NCBI GenBank assembly: GCA_035578905.1
Contig: JAQJVL010000310.1
Span: 806,001 to 870,000 of the forward strand
Source of the DNA: Stictocephala bisonia
Lineage: Eukaryota > Arthropoda > Insecta > Hemiptera > Membracidae
Direction: 5' to 3'
DNA length: 64,000 bases
The notes beneath the pieces are model-generated. The model worked only from the letters and a program-made list of their open reading frames with translations, was not told the DNA's origin and searched no databases. The translations under genes and the position numbers were made by a program. Below, piece by piece: positions 22,901 to 35,565 of the stretch (the first letter of the stretch is position 1; each line of letters begins with the position of its first letter).

Positions 22901-24194
22901 CGTATTTATGGAGGGTTACGTTATACCTTAGGCTTACTACTTATTTATGGAGGGTTACGTTATACCTTAGGCTTACTACGTATTTATGGAGGGTTACGTT
23001 ATACCTTAGGCTTACTACTTATTTATGGAGGGTTACGTTATACCTTAGGCTTACTACTTATTTATGGAGGGTTACGTTATGCCTTAGGCTTACTACTTAT
23101 TTATGGAGAGTTACGTTATACCTTAGGCTTACTACGTATTTATGGAGGGTTACGTTATGCCTTAGGCTTACTACTTATTTGTGGAGAGTTACGTTGTACC
23201 TTAGGCTTACTACTTATTTATGGAGGGTTACGTTATACCTTAGGCTTACTACTTATTTATGGAGGGTTACGTTATACCTTAGGCTTACTACTTATTTATG
23301 GAGGGTTACGTTATACCTTAGGCTTACTACTTATTTATGGAGAGTTACGTTATACCTTAGGCTTACTACTTATTTATGGAGAGTTACGTTATACATTAGG
23401 CTTGCTACTTATTTATGGAGAGTTACGTTATACCTTAGGCTTACTACTTATTTATGGAGAGTTACGTTATACCTTAGGCTTGCTACTTATTTATGGAGAG
23501 TTACGTTATACCTTAGACTTACTACTTATTTATGGAGAGTTACGTTATACCTTAGGCTTACTACTTATTTATGGAGGGTTACGTTATACCTTAGGCTTAC
23601 TACTTATTTATGGAGAGTTACGTTATACCTTAGACTTACTCTTTATTTATGGAGAGTTACGTTATACCTTAGGCTAACTACTTATTTATGGAGAGTTACG
23701 TTATACATTAGGCTTACTACTTATTTATGGAGAGTTACGTTATATATTAGGCTTACTACTTATTTATGGAGAGTTACGTTATACCTTAGGCTTACTACTT
23801 ATTTATGGAGAGTTACGTTATACATTAGGCTTACTACTTATTTATGGAAAGTTACGTTATACATTAGGCTTACTACTTATTTATGGAGAGTTACGTTATA
23901 CATTAGGCTTACTACTTATTTATGGAGAGTTACGTTATACCTTAGGCTTACTACTTATTTATGGAGAGTTACGTTATTCCTTAGGCTTACTACTTATTTA
24001 TGGAGAGTTACGTTATACCTTAGGCTTACTACTTATTTATGGAGGGTTACGTTATACCTTAGGCTTACTACTTATTTATGGAGAGTTACGTTATACCTTA
24101 GGCTTACTACTTATTTATGGAGAGTTACGTTATAACTTAGGTTTACTACTTATTTATGGAGAGTTACGTTATACCTTAGGCTTACTACTTATTT
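19991..24194. repeat. 39-bp minisatellite, about 108 copies, 4.2 kb
   Basis: Unit TTACGTTATACCTTAGGCTT followed by ACTACTTATTTATGGAGAG (39 bp). Variants GGAGGG, GTAGGG and CGTATTTATGG are scattered. The left 1 kb is rich in GTAGGG units, the middle is rich in GGAGGG and ACGTATT units, and the right end has more GGAGAG and TACATTAGG units. Two units (near 21090 and 21631) lack 5 bp and mark a 541-bp block duplication. Three plus-strand frames of 549-1016 codons run through it because the period is 13 codons; the peptides (LRYTLGLLLIYGE and LYLRLTTYLWRVT types) are hydrophobic repeats with no unique sequence. Confidence 0.98.
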
Positions 24195-25066
24195 TGATGA
24201 ACAATGAAAGACATTGTATTTAAACATTTTGAATTAACATTTCTGATGACTGCCCAAAGTTATGTGAAGTATTTTTACAGGCCATCGAAGCTGTCGTCAG
24301 AATCTGGGCAGCGGGCTGGGACTAAGCAGACGTGCGGCATGACACTGGCTTGGACAGTTATTCCCTATCAACCCATATTTATCTGTAAACATGTGTACAT
24401 CCACCCACACAACTCACGGACCACTAAAAAAGGACACCACCCTCCACTTGACTGTGGTGTCAACACACGGAGACACTCTTGACTGGTCTCGTGACGATGA
24501 ACGGCTCTTCTTGTGATACATGTCGATGAAACTGTATTCAATAATAAAATACTGTTTAAGCAAGAATTGATTAAGGCAATAATATAGTTGATGAACTCCT
24601 TGTGGAACATCCTCCATTGGATGTGAAGAGTCCACCCAATGGACTACCCTAAAAAAATATTATGCTGGTCTTAAATCCAGTATCCATTTACAAAATTTAA
24701 CTTTCTCAATTTAAGCCAAGGAAAGATATCCCTTTAACCCTAACGTCCTATATATAGGACCGTTAAGTTATTGCTAAAAATACTTATGTTCTTTATTTTA
24801 TGTAGGACTGTCACTTTTTTAAATTTATTGACTTTTTACTGTTGTCAATGTCTAACAAATTTGTTGTTGACTGTTAGGTAATAAAAATATGAAGAAGAAA
24901 ATATATAATTTGTTAGTCTTTGAAGATTTGTCTTGGTAGCAGACTGCTTTGAAAGTTGCTTTGTCATCAGTCAGCTGGCCATATGAAAATCTCCAGCTGG
25001 TCTAACCAAAACAAACTGTGTTGTAGTTCAGTTTTATGTATAATGTGAATTGGTTATGTTTGGTTC
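24195..25066. other. Unassigned stretch right of the giant array
   Basis: A moderately GC-rich segment at 24280-24500 holds a plus frame of 92 codons (24204-24482) and two minus frames of 73-80 codons, none with a recognised domain. The remainder to 25066 is AT-rich and featureless. Confidence 0.4.
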
Positions 25067-25067
25067 T

Positions 25068-25540
25068 ATACAGGGTGTTTAAAAAGTGTGGGGAAAAACT
25101 TCAGGAAATGATTAAATATGTAAAAATAAACAAAAAAGTTCCTGTGAAGATGTGTCTTATCTTGCTTAGATTGGCGTCTGTCTGTGTGTTAAAAAAAACT
25201 TAATCAGCGATAGCATATAGTATTAGCTATAGTTTCGAAACTTGACACGAGTATTGAAATTCAAACCACCTAATATATTCTAAAAATATAAAGTAATATT
25301 TTTACCCGTTTCAAAATGGCAGCCGTTTAAAAGTTTTAATGCTGTTTCACGAAAAAAAAATGTCGCGATACCTAATATTTAGCTTAAAAAGAGGCAAATC
25401 TTTTGTTACCCCTGTAGGGATCAATTAGTCATTTTTGTGCTCTTTCAAACGATGTAAAAAATATAACTCTCTCACAATTACTAGCCCTCGAACTGGCAGT
25501 TATTATTTCCTAGAATGGCAGGCCATTTTTGCCTAATGCG
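25068..25540. mobile_element. Transposon end / MITE fragment
   Basis: Starts TATACAGGGTGTTTAAAAAG, the TA-CAGGGTGT terminus also present at 17522. It includes GTTTCAAAATGGCAGCCG, a phrase close to GTTTCAAAATGGAGGCTG in the 62697-63214 foldback. A segment near 25430 (TGTGCTCTTTCAAACGATGT) resembles the complement of 33400-33440 (GTGCGCTCTTTTAAATGAAG). No matching right terminus was found, so the extent is uncertain. Confidence 0.45.
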
Positions 25541-27535
25541 CAGACATTTGATATAAAATTCATAAAAAAATGGTTATTTACTATAAAACTATTTATATTA
25601 GGTATCAATATGTTCATAAATATTCAGGCTATCATACAAATTATGAGTCATGACCAAACAACCTTTTTTCATTATTCCTATTTTTTCAAATTTTCTATTA
25701 TGAAAAGGGGGAGGTTACCCCATAGAAACAATGTCAGGACAATAAAATAAAAAATTTGAAATAGCGAAAATATTTGAAATTTTATAGTTTCAGTAAATAC
25801 ATACATAAAAAATCATATAGTCAAAGATAAATGTACTAGAAATGTATACCCACAAACACTTCATCAGCTGATCATTTGTTACCATGGAAACAGTAATATT
25901 AAAATAATTCTTACAGAATTTAGTATAAACACTATGGAATTCAATATTATACTAAAATTCAGCTAAAAACATGCTGGATATAATTAAAAATAAATTATAA
26001 GGTTATTTAAATGTTTTTAGCTATAAAAATAGTTATATACATAATTATAACCTATCCGGTTATGACATATATAACTATTTTATGACCTATTTTTTCCTTA
26101 TATATTATGCTGATATTTAACTTTATATTATTATAATATCACTAAATACACTCCCTAATACATACTGATCAATATATAAACAGTCTAAAACACATTATTA
26201 CAATATAATAAATAAATTTCCATGGTCATATATTTACGTACGATTAGCAATCTGAAAACGGCAAACTTCTATTCGAAATCATTATATCACGTCAATTATT
26301 CGATAACCTGTGCATATCACTATAATCGGCAACTAATGTAGGTTCCATAGAGACCAAAAATATTGTCGAAGCTTAATAAATGTGTAAGATGATAACAGGT
26401 ATCTGCAAACGTGTGAACAGTTCGCTAAAAGCTCATTCTGACACTACAGAAACGAAAAACAGTGCGCTAAAAACGTACTCTGTAATATTGAGAACTAATT
26501 CCAGTGCTGTAACATTTTTAAAATTTCTCTCCTTTTAAATCCAATATAGCGACTATCAGACTCTTAGCCGTTGGTTCCCAAGTTAAATGTAAGATTACCT
26601 AAACTTAATTACCTAAACTTCACCTGATAAAATAAGTACCAATTTAGCTTTCAGTTTTAACTTTAATTAAATGTATCGAATAATTTTACCTGTATTTAAC
26701 TCTCACAACCATCTTTTAATAATTTAATATTATTAATAATATAGAAGAAATAATTATATGCCATCAAAATTCATTATGCATAACTTTTCATGAGTATCAA
26801 TTTAAAAAGAATATTTTTTGGGACCTTTTACTTAATAATACCAATGAATACAAACAAATCTTTATTGTATTGATCTATATCTCTATATCAATAGGCATTT
26901 GCATTTATTGATCACAGTACAGGTTTTCTGAGAAGGATTAACGGTAATTCATGTTTAAAGTGTGGTTAGCCGAGTTAATTAGTTATTTTCAAGATTACAA
27001 TTATTAACATCCATTACACTGATGGACCTCACTACATTTAGTCTTTTCTAGCTTTTTACTAAACTTCCAAACCCTTTTTCGATCTTTTTCTTATCATACT
27101 TCGTGGGGGGCAACTTCTTTTCACTTGCTTCGAATGAATGCTTTGGAGTAAACCACAAAGATTTATTACAACTGACCAATACAACAGATGCAACCTCTAA
27201 CTCAGTTGCCTTCCCAGCCTCCACATCTGACAACAGTTTTTCTCTCCTTCCATTTCGGAGAACGAGAGGAGTGATTTGTTGGACGGTCACGTTAACGGGC
27301 CGGGGACATTGAGATGTTGTGGTCTCTAGTTACGGCCAATTGGTTTATACTGGGCTCTGGGTTTTTGCCGCAGCCTCTTCTCTATTAAATCACCTTATTG
27401 CCGGCTGTTTATTGGACCCACGAGGTATTTACAGCTCGGTCACAACAGGAGTTGGTCCACCATGGAGATTACTGGCACCTCGGTTTATTAGGGTTGTTTG
27501 AACTGATAAACTACCATCCAGTAAAGGTGGGTGTT
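25541..27535. other. AT-rich stretch; one 80-codon frame
   Basis: 25541-27040 is very AT-rich with no recognisable element. A minus-strand frame at 27048-27290 (80 codons; contains LLSDVEAGKATELEVASVVL, Lys-rich C-terminus) is more balanced in composition, but I recognise no family. 27240-27500 is GC-richer and has no clear promoter or splice structure. Confidence 0.35.
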
Positions 27536-29280
27536 CTATGTGAGTTTATTTGGTCACCCATTGATACTTATGTAAAGGATTTGTGACAGACGACAGCTCA
27601 ACTGTGTCTTTATTTGGCCATCCGTTGCAACTTAGGATATGTGAAGATGGCTCAGTTGTGTGTTTATTTTGTCACCCTTGATCGTTATGTAAAGGATTAG
27701 TGGCGGACTACAGCTCAACTGTGTCTTTATTTGGCCATCCGTTGAAACTTAGGATATGTGAAGATGGCTCAGTTGTGTGTTTATTTGGCCACCCGTTGAT
27801 ACTTATGTAAAGAAATAGTGACGGACGACAGCTCAACTGTGTCTTTATTTGGCCGTCCGTTGAAACTTAAGATATGTGAAGATGGCTCAGTTGTGTGTTT
27901 ATTTGGTCACCCATTTATACTTATGTAAAGGATTTGTGACGGACGACAGCTCAACTGTGTCTTTATTTGGCCGTCCGTTGAAACTTAGGATATGTGAAGA
28001 TAGCTCAGTTGTGTGTTTATTTGGTCACCCTTGATCCTTATGTAAAGGATTAGTGACGGACGACAGCTCAACTGTGTCTTTATTTGGCCATCCGTTGAAA
28101 CTTAGGATATGTGAAGATGGCTCAGTTGTGTGTTTATTTTGTCACCCTTGATCCTTATGTAAAGGATTAGTGACGGACAACAGCTCAACTGTGTCTTTAT
28201 TTGGCCGTCCGTTGAAACTTAGGATATGTGAAGATGGCTCAGTTGTGTGTTTATTTGGTCACCCATTGATACTTATGTAAAGGATTTGTGACGGACGACA
28301 GCTCAACTGTGTCTTTATTTGGCCATCCGTTGCAACTTAGGATATGTGAAGATGGCTCAGTTGTGTGTTTATTTGGCCACCCGTTGATACTTATGTAAAG
28401 GATTTGTGACGGACGACAGCTCAACTCTGTCTTTATTTGGCCGTCCGTTGAAACTTAAGATATGTGAAGATGGCTCAGTTGTGTGTTTATTTGGTCACCG
28501 ATTTATACTTATGTAAAGGATTTGTGACGGACGACAGCTCAACTGTGTCTTTATTTGGCCATCCGTTGAAACTTAAGATATGTGAAGATGGCTCAGTTGT
28601 GTGTTTATTTGGTCACCCTTGATCCTTATGTAAAGGATTAGTGACGGACGACAGCTCAACTGTGTCTTTATTTGGCCATCCGTTGAAACTTAGGATATGT
28701 GAAGATGGCTCAGTTGTGTGTTTATTTTGTCACCCTTGATCCTTATGTAAAGGATTAGTGACGGACAACAGCTCAACTGTGTCTTTATTTGGCCGTCCGT
28801 TGAAACTTAGGATATGTGAAGATGGCTCAGTTGTGTGTTTATTTGGTCACCCATTGATACTTATGTAAAGGATTTGTGACGGACGACAGCTCAACTGTGT
28901 CTTTATTTGGCCATCCGTTGCAACTTAGGATATGTGAAGATGGCTCAGTTGTGTGTTTATTTGGCCACCCGTTGATACTTATGTAAAGGATTTGTGACGG
29001 ACGACAGCTCAACTCTGTCTTTATTTGGCCATCCGTTGAAACTTAGGATATGTGAAGATGGCTCAGTTGTGTGTTTATTTTGTCACCCTTGATCCTTATG
29101 TAAAGGATTAGTGACGGACGACAGCTCAACTGTGTCTTTATTTGGCCATCCGTTGAAACTTAGGATATGTGAAGATGGCTCAGTTGTGTGTTTATTTTGT
29201 CACCCTTGATCCTTATGTAAAGGATTAGTGACGGACGACAGCTCAACTGTGTCTTTATTTGGCCATCCGTTGAAACTTAG
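27536..29280. repeat. ~117.6-bp minisatellite, about 15 copies
   Basis: Each 117-118-bp unit is itself a decayed dimer: GCTCAACTGTGTCTTTATTT with GGCC(A/G)TCCGTTGAAACTTA, and GCTCAGTTGTGTGTTTATTT with GGTCACCC. Diagnostic variants recur at exactly 588 bp, which is five units: ATTTATACTTATG at 27913 and 28501, CCGTTGATAC plus CTCAACTCTGTC at 28381 and 28969, and GTCACCCTTG plus GGACAACAGC at 28141 and 28729. The array therefore contains a duplicated five-unit higher-order block. Its right edge at 29280 is sharp. Confidence 0.95.
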
Positions 29281-29579
29281 TATATACGAGTTTCAACCAC
29301 ATTCAGTTGTATTCCTTAACTACCCAAATGATAATAATAATAATTATTTTTGTCTTATCAACATTGGCAAACCAACTAATTTTGTCTCCTAGGCTCAGGT
29401 CATTTTGCTGCCACTTTTCAACGTATTTACATAATTTATATTAATATTTATTATCTGTTGTTATTTGGTTCATCATTTTTTATTTTGTTGGTCTGTATTC
29501 ATTTGTTCATTTTTCTTGTTCTTGTTGATGTTTATTTATATTAAATTTACCAGTTTTATTTATTTTTTTTTATTTATTC

Positions 29580-29838
29580 ATAAGACGCCGATCGTCAAGA
29601 TATGGGTGAATATGAATTTCGAATGAGTGTGATGAGTGTAGATGAGCGAATGTAGTCATTGTTACAAACTAAGGCCGACTATTCCTTAGAAAGTGTCATT
29701 AATTTAATAGCCCTATGACAAATGAACAACCGGTGGTTATCAGCTGATCCTTCTCAAAATGTATTACGACTCTGATTGGGATCGAACTGAGAACCTTTAG
29801 CACATGAAGCTGGAATTGAACCAACTACGCTACAGACA
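29580..29838 (-). mobile_element. tRNA-derived SINE, fullest copy
   Basis: On the minus strand the head has an A box (TAGCGTAGTTGG, about 29825) and a B box-like element (AGTTCGATCCC, about 29783). The body passes CTCAGAAAGG-type sequence and the tail reaches CATATCTTGACGATCGGCGT at 29585-29604. Its plus-strand tail (ACGCCGATCGT...GATATGGGTGAATATGA, AATGAGTGTGATGAGTGTAG) matches the complement of 49345-49435. The family uses an RNA polymerase III internal promoter and LINE machinery supplied in trans (general knowledge of SINEs). Confidence 0.7.
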
Positions 29839-30415
29839 AATTTTATATATTTATATTTATGTGTAATAATAGTCGTTGTCCAGAATTTATCGCTATTAAT
29901 TAAATAGGCCTAGATTGATATATTGTTATTTTTTATGTTTTTAGATATTCTAGATTCACATGCTGTTTACGTTTATCTATATTGATTTTATTACCATCGA
30001 GGTATATAATTTTTAAATCTTTAATATATTGGTCAATGTTTACAAATGAGCAACAGCCCAAAATTGTCCGTAAGTTTTACGTAAACTATTTATATTATTG
30101 TTTTGATTTTTTTGTAACTTTCTATTGTTGACTTCTTTTTTAATTTGTGATTTTGGTAAACAATTTTCTTTTCTCTTTTAACTTGATCGTTCCTGTGCCC
30201 TTCTCACTTGAGTGAATGAGGCACCATTATCAATCACCCTCGCTAGGGCCATGTGTTCATGCGAGTGTGGGTTACAGGATAAACATTGAGTGGCTCATGA
30301 TAAACTTTATGATAAATAAACGCCTCAGCATATTACTCATATTTATTGATAATAATTTTAATTTTAGTTCTTAGTGCTCTGACTGGTTAAGGCTTTTACT
30401 TTGCATTCACAATAT

Positions 30416-30443
30416 GTTTCGCGTTTAAACGGAAACGCGAAAC
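30416..30443. repeat. Perfect 11-bp hairpin
   Basis: GTTTCGCGTTT (30416-30426) and AAACGCGAAAC (30433-30443) are exact complements around AAACGG. It lies just upstream of the LINE C-terminal coding remnant that begins at about 30448. Confidence 0.95.
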
Positions 30444-30447
30444 AACA

Positions 30448-30782
30448 TTTCCGCTTTATCAATCTTTAAAAATTCTTCCAATACGGCATTTGTACATATT
30501 TAAAGTATTAAGATTGTTTTATATCAAAAGTGGGCAAAACAGAAATGAACATGTGCAAAATCCAGGCTATTTTACTCGAAATATTTCAAGGGGAAATGTT
30601 AGAAGGACTAGAGTAAATAAAGATGTGTTTAAAAATTCCTATCTTTTTTAGCACCAAAACTGAAAAATTTTTTACCCATAGAATTGAAACAAATTACGAG
30701 TATAGTGACATTTTCAAATGAATTAAAAAATTGGTTACTCGATCAAAAGAATGTACAAAACATGTTTGATATTATAGTTTAA
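30448..30782 (+). pseudogene. LINE open reading frame 2, C-terminal fragment
   Basis: Plus-strand frames give, in order, an FQYGICTYLKY-like block (related to ILPL-x-x-LY in LINE C-termini), RNRNEHVQNPGYFTRN (the H-N-T-R-like block), then PKLKNFLPIELKQ and FSNELKNWLLD ending in TAA at 30780-30782. This is the conserved tail after the reverse transcriptase in CR1/Jockey/RTE-like elements. There is at least one frameshift or stop near 30645. No reverse transcriptase is found upstream, so the copy is strongly 5'-truncated. Confidence 0.65.
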
Positions 30783-33300
30783 ATTTAACAAGCTTTAGAT
30801 AAAATAGTAAAAAGTAATATTAAGAGTTGCCTTATATATTGTAGTATGTTCTTTTTGTTCATTATTAGTGTAAACTTGTAAATATAGAATTTTGGGTTAT
30901 GATTAGGAATAAAATAAATCTATTAATAGTAACACTTTTTTTAAAGTTGTTTTAAGGGGAATATTGTGTTTCGTTTGTATTAGAATAAGGATTGCCAAAT
31001 GCCACATGATCCACGTTATCAGTAGGAGCAACATAATGGCTGATAATTAGTGACAGGCATAGTGGACACCAGCCATCATTACTGGAAGAGATGGCGGTAT
31101 TTATTTCCATAGAAACTGTATGATTGGTTTGTAAATTGAGGAAATATATTAATTTATTCATTATTCATTTATTCAATTTATTTCTAACATGTTTTGAACA
31201 AGTTTTTACTACAATATGTTGTCACTGATTTACTAGATACACGACAAATTCAAACCTTGAATGGATCCTAAAATAATGAGTTTATCTATTCGAATATATA
31301 TTTATTTTTGCTTAGTTTTTATTTCTTAAGTAAAAGCTGTGTAGAGCTTAGTATGTATGTTAAACGACTGACGATGACTGAGGAAACAAATTAAATATGA
31401 AACTGAAGCAAATAAAAACAGTGGGGATTATTTTTCCATGATAGATAACAGTATTAGAGGGGGAAACTCATGTACCGTAACTGTGATCTACAGAGAAAGG
31501 CTTTTCCTTTTCAACTATCTAATAATTTAATTACCTGATTATTAAGAAGTTTACCAAACGATCTGTGGGAGATTCTAAATGTGCTTTATAAATAGTGAGT
31601 ATATCTCAATTCCATAAAGCTAAATTGTTAGGTTTAAACAAACATGTCATTTAATAACAATTTTAAAACAACCAATATCGACTTTTTTCTACTTTTAGAT
31701 ATGAACGACCTTATATTACAAAACTTACACCATTCATAAATATTGTGACTGAGCAAAGATGTTTAGAAATAAAACACATGGGAACAAAATCAGCTGAAAC
31801 AGAACGAAGCTGCAAAGATCGTTACAAAAATGATGTCATTGTTCTAAATATACTCATTTAATGTATATTGTTTTAAAAGATTTAAAAGGGGGTTTTCTGC
31901 ACTGATTTTTACTTTACATAAGCTTAAATAGGCAACTTTTTACAGACAAACCTCGATTAAAAATTTATGAAGTTTTAGAAGAATTTTACAAGTTTCAGTA
32001 ATAGCTGAATATTTAAAAGGTATGAGATCTTATTTTTGTAAACTCTGGAATTAACATTGATAACATCCCAACTGTATTTATATAGCAAATGATTATATGT
32101 TGTTCGTTTAAGAATTACTTGAATTCATTATTCTTTGTATCGGTTAAATAGATATATGTGTTACACATGTTCAATATTGTTTAAGTTCGAATTGTTTAGA
32201 CTCTGTAAGACAGTTGTTTAGTTAAACATGTATGGTATTACTACTATAGCGTCGTCCGTCCGTTATTAGGAGACATGGCTCCCAGATTCTTAGCTATACA
32301 GTATTGACAATTTCAAGAAACCGATGAAATGGATGGGAAGGGGAGATCTCTCAAGGCCAACATTCGGAAGGAACTAACTGAAGTATTGTTTCCAAGGGTG
32401 ACCCAATTATAGCATGACACAGTCGCGTTTTGTGAGTGACAACAAGAAAGTAAAAGGTCGACTCACTGGCCTACTTTCGCTAGTACGACCCTCCTCGCTC
32501 TCAGCCTTGGCTATTATACTGAAAGTGACATTTTATAAGGGCGCAAGGACACCCCCTACTGACCTATATTACAACAGAGTGTCAGTTGCCAAAATACAGC
32601 CCCCGCATTTCGACATGCCGGGTCCGCCAGCCTTGAGCGGCCCATGGGAACCGTCACAACAATGCCAAACACGGGGTGTGGCGAAACCACACTTCCAACA
32701 AACAGGATCTGTGGTAAATATCACAAAAGGAACTACTTTTTTCTCATTTAATCCAGTTACAGAGAAATGTACAGTTCGAAATGATCTTGCTTATCACATT
32801 TACTAACATTAATATTCACTTTTGTAGATCTAATATGTACGTTTGATCATGTATTTAATGTTACTGTACATACAAATAGGCCTACAGCTAAGGCTCTTGA
32901 CAGTCTACAATCGTCATATTGGATGTAGAGCTACATGAGCAATGTTACATGATGTAAGGCACTGTGACTGAGGCATGTTTCCCTTCACGAAAAACGCCAA
33001 CAACATGAGTTTCTATTTCAACGATTGTACCGTAACACTTAAAGTATCATTTGATATGTGAAGACCTATTCTAGTTGACCATAAGTTGGTTTTTGTAAAC
33101 AAACATTTTCATTTCAATACTTTTTCGCAGTTAAATATGTGGAACTTTAAATGTTAATCCTGACGGCTTTAAATTAAAAAAACCCCAAAATATGAACTTT
33201 TAGTTCCCTAGAATAGGCATTTAATAATCATACATCATTTTCTAAAACTCTTAATAATAATAATAAAAAACAGTTGAAACTGAAAACCATATTTTGACTA
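30783..33300. other. Largely unassigned; one GC-richer 130-codon frame
   Basis: AT-rich background. The exception is 32414-32806 (plus, 130 codons, ATG context GCATGACAC), which is GC-richer and Pro/Ser-rich (MPGPPALSGPWEPSQQC) but matches no domain I know and has no obvious signal peptide. It could be a decayed transposon ORF or noncoding. A 69-codon minus frame at 30952-31161 is also unassigned. Confidence 0.35.
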
Positions 33301-33898
33301 GCTGACGGTGAAATTGCATTGCTATTACAGGGCTGTCTGGGACTGTCGACTTTCCAGCGGAGACTTGGCAGTTTTGGAAATGGCCACCTTAATGGTTTAT
33401 TAGAAAATTATAACTTTTACTTCATTTAAAAGAGCGCACAAGTTACTATTGGGTCCACTTTTTAATTTCGATAACTCATTTGTATTTTCATTAAAATCAC
33501 ACACTAATAAACTAAAACTCATTGTTTTTTCTTTAATCACAAATCAATATTTGGAAAATAAAAAAGTGACTCCAATAGTATGTTTCATGCTATTTCAAAC
33601 GAGGAAAAGGAAAAATATGCCTTTAGACTATGAAACAAAAATTGTAGGAAAAAACAAACACTATTTTGGTGTGTAAAATAAAATAAATAATAAAATGATA
33701 TTAGCAGTTAATATTATAGGTATAACATTACAGGTAACAGGTAATAGAGGAGAAGTCATTATCTTAAATAAAAGTAGCAGCTTATATAAATATAACAAAT
33801 TACTATATTAGCAATATACATAAAGAAACAACTTTAAACTTAAACCCGCATTCATCCTGTCATACATAACCATGCTGTCAGCATACACCTACTAAAAA

Positions 33899-34640
33899 GT
33901 TAAAAAAGTTTCTGTTGTAATTTTTGAAAACCCTTGCAACCTTAAAAATGGCTGATCATACAAACTTTCAAAACTGTTCAAAAATACCGTATTAATAAAT
34001 AAAATAAGATATTAAAACGGTAAGTAAGATAAAAAAAATCGTATGATTTTATATCACATGATAATTTAACAGACATTGATGTTCGGTCAAGTGTAAACGA
34101 ATCGCCCGGCCCAACACTTCAAAACCAGTTTCAACTGAGAATTTCGGCGTTGCCGAATCGTATGCCTGGAAGTATTTAAACAGTGCACGAAAAGTTTATT
34201 ACTGTGGAAGTATTGAACAATCAATTAATCATGTTTTCTATTTTAATTTAAACCATTCCCATCATATTTTCTCATGAGAACTTTGGACCTTTAACGACAA
34301 TTTAAAAAAAAAGTTATAGCTCTAAAAAGATTGTCAAATTAAAAATAACTTATTTACAATCATGTAAATTTCACATGTACTGTAACAAGCTGAATGCAAT
34401 GTAAACGTAAGAGCCACACATTATATTGGTGGTCCGGCCGGTCGCGCGAGTTACGGCACATTAATGTCTGTTGAAGTATCATGTCATATAAAATCGCAAG
34501 ATTGTTTATCACACTTCCCGTTTTATAATCTTACTTTATTTTTTAATCTAATATTTTTTAACCGTTTTGGAAGTTTGTATGATCAGTCATTTTTAAGATT
34601 GTAAGGGTTTAAAAAATTTACAACAGAAATTTGTTGAAAA
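33899..34640. mobile_element. Foldback/MITE element with ~190-bp inverted arms
   Basis: The left arm 33899-34090 and right arm 34450-34640 are imperfect complements. Left blocks are TTTCTGTTGTAA, CTTAAAAATGGCTGATCATA, CAAACTTTCAAAAC, ATTTTATATCACATGATA and CAACAGACATT-like sequence, each found complemented on the right. The 360-bp centre has no ORF. Arms this long without a gene between them fit a non-autonomous DNA transposon derived from an element with long inverted repeats. The superfamily and target-site duplication are not determined. Confidence 0.75.
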
Positions 34641-34917
34641 GAGTTAAAATTCTAGAATTTGAAGAGACTACAAATAATAATTTTCTTTACATGTGGTTAA
34701 AGTATCACTGACTTATTTTTAGTAGTTTTTGTTTCAAAAATTTTTAAAGTTGTGCTTTACTCCAAAAGTGCTGAAAGTTCGTGTTTTTTGTATTCTACCT
34801 GCTATAAAAAAATCCTTAAAGTATTAAAAAAAATGTAAGTTTTATGATATACGTAGAATTAAATAAGCTAAATGTTGGTGTATAACACAACGCAATTGGA
34901 TGAGTATTTACTTTGAA

Positions 34918-35240
34918 TCAGACGTTCAACCTCGAGTACGTTGCTTTTTGAATCCGACAGTAGTGCCGCACAAGCAGCTCATCCCACGAGGCCCGGACAA
35001 GAGTCGTAACTGCAGCCCGAAACCGATCGCGCCCTTCGCTACCTCTAATATGATCAGGAAGACTATTACAAAGTCGGTAAGCGGTTACATTAAAGGAATT
35101 GTCGTATAAAGAAGTTATTGTTGTTGTGAAGGAGGGGGTCTGAATTCTGTTACTTAGGTGTTTATTTTTATATAAATCAAATAATCTGTTTCGATCACGT
35201 TGGAAGCAATTAAAAGTTGGTCTAATCTTACTATATACTT
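34918..35240 (-). pseudogene. LINE C-terminal fragment, minus strand
   Basis: The minus frame 34918-35355 contains RNRLFDLYKNKHL, NSFNVTAYRLCNSLPDHIRG and DRFRAAVTTL. The x-x-R-L-x-NSLP-x-x-IR block followed by an F-x-x-x-V helix is the typical end of insect LINE ORF2 proteins. The upper part of the frame (35240-35355, hydrophobic VFVYICL) is probably not coding. It is a different lineage from 30448-30782 (NSLPDHIR versus NFLPIELK). Confidence 0.55.
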
Positions 35241-35565
35241 TGGCCTTGTTTCGTGAAGATAAACAGATATATACAAAAACCAAAACAAACAAAAGAAAAC
35301 ATAAATACTGAAACCTGCGAAAAACAACTGTGACCCCAACAGACCAAGGGCCCAATTATGGGGGCCGCATGAAAAAAAAATATTAATAATTAAGACCTCC
35401 ATGCCTGTACAAAAATAACAATACTTAATTTTAAAATTTAAGGATTAAAAACTCTTTACTCTTCCAAACAATGCTTATTTGAATACATTAATAAAAATAA
35501 AAAAAATAAAAGTAAAAAAAAAACAAATAACAATCCAAGAAATGAATTTGAATTAACTAAATTAA

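Noticed and set aside
21085..24135. 1016-codon open reading frame and its 549- and 683-codon neighbours
   Set aside because: They are the three frames of a 39-bp (13-codon) tandem repeat with no stop codon in the unit. All start and end inside the array, with no unique sequence, splice sites or alternative codon constraint.
19991..24194. CRISPR-like array
   Set aside because: Units are contiguous with no unique spacers; every base belongs to the repeat. The same holds for the other nine arrays, and the DNA is eukaryotic.
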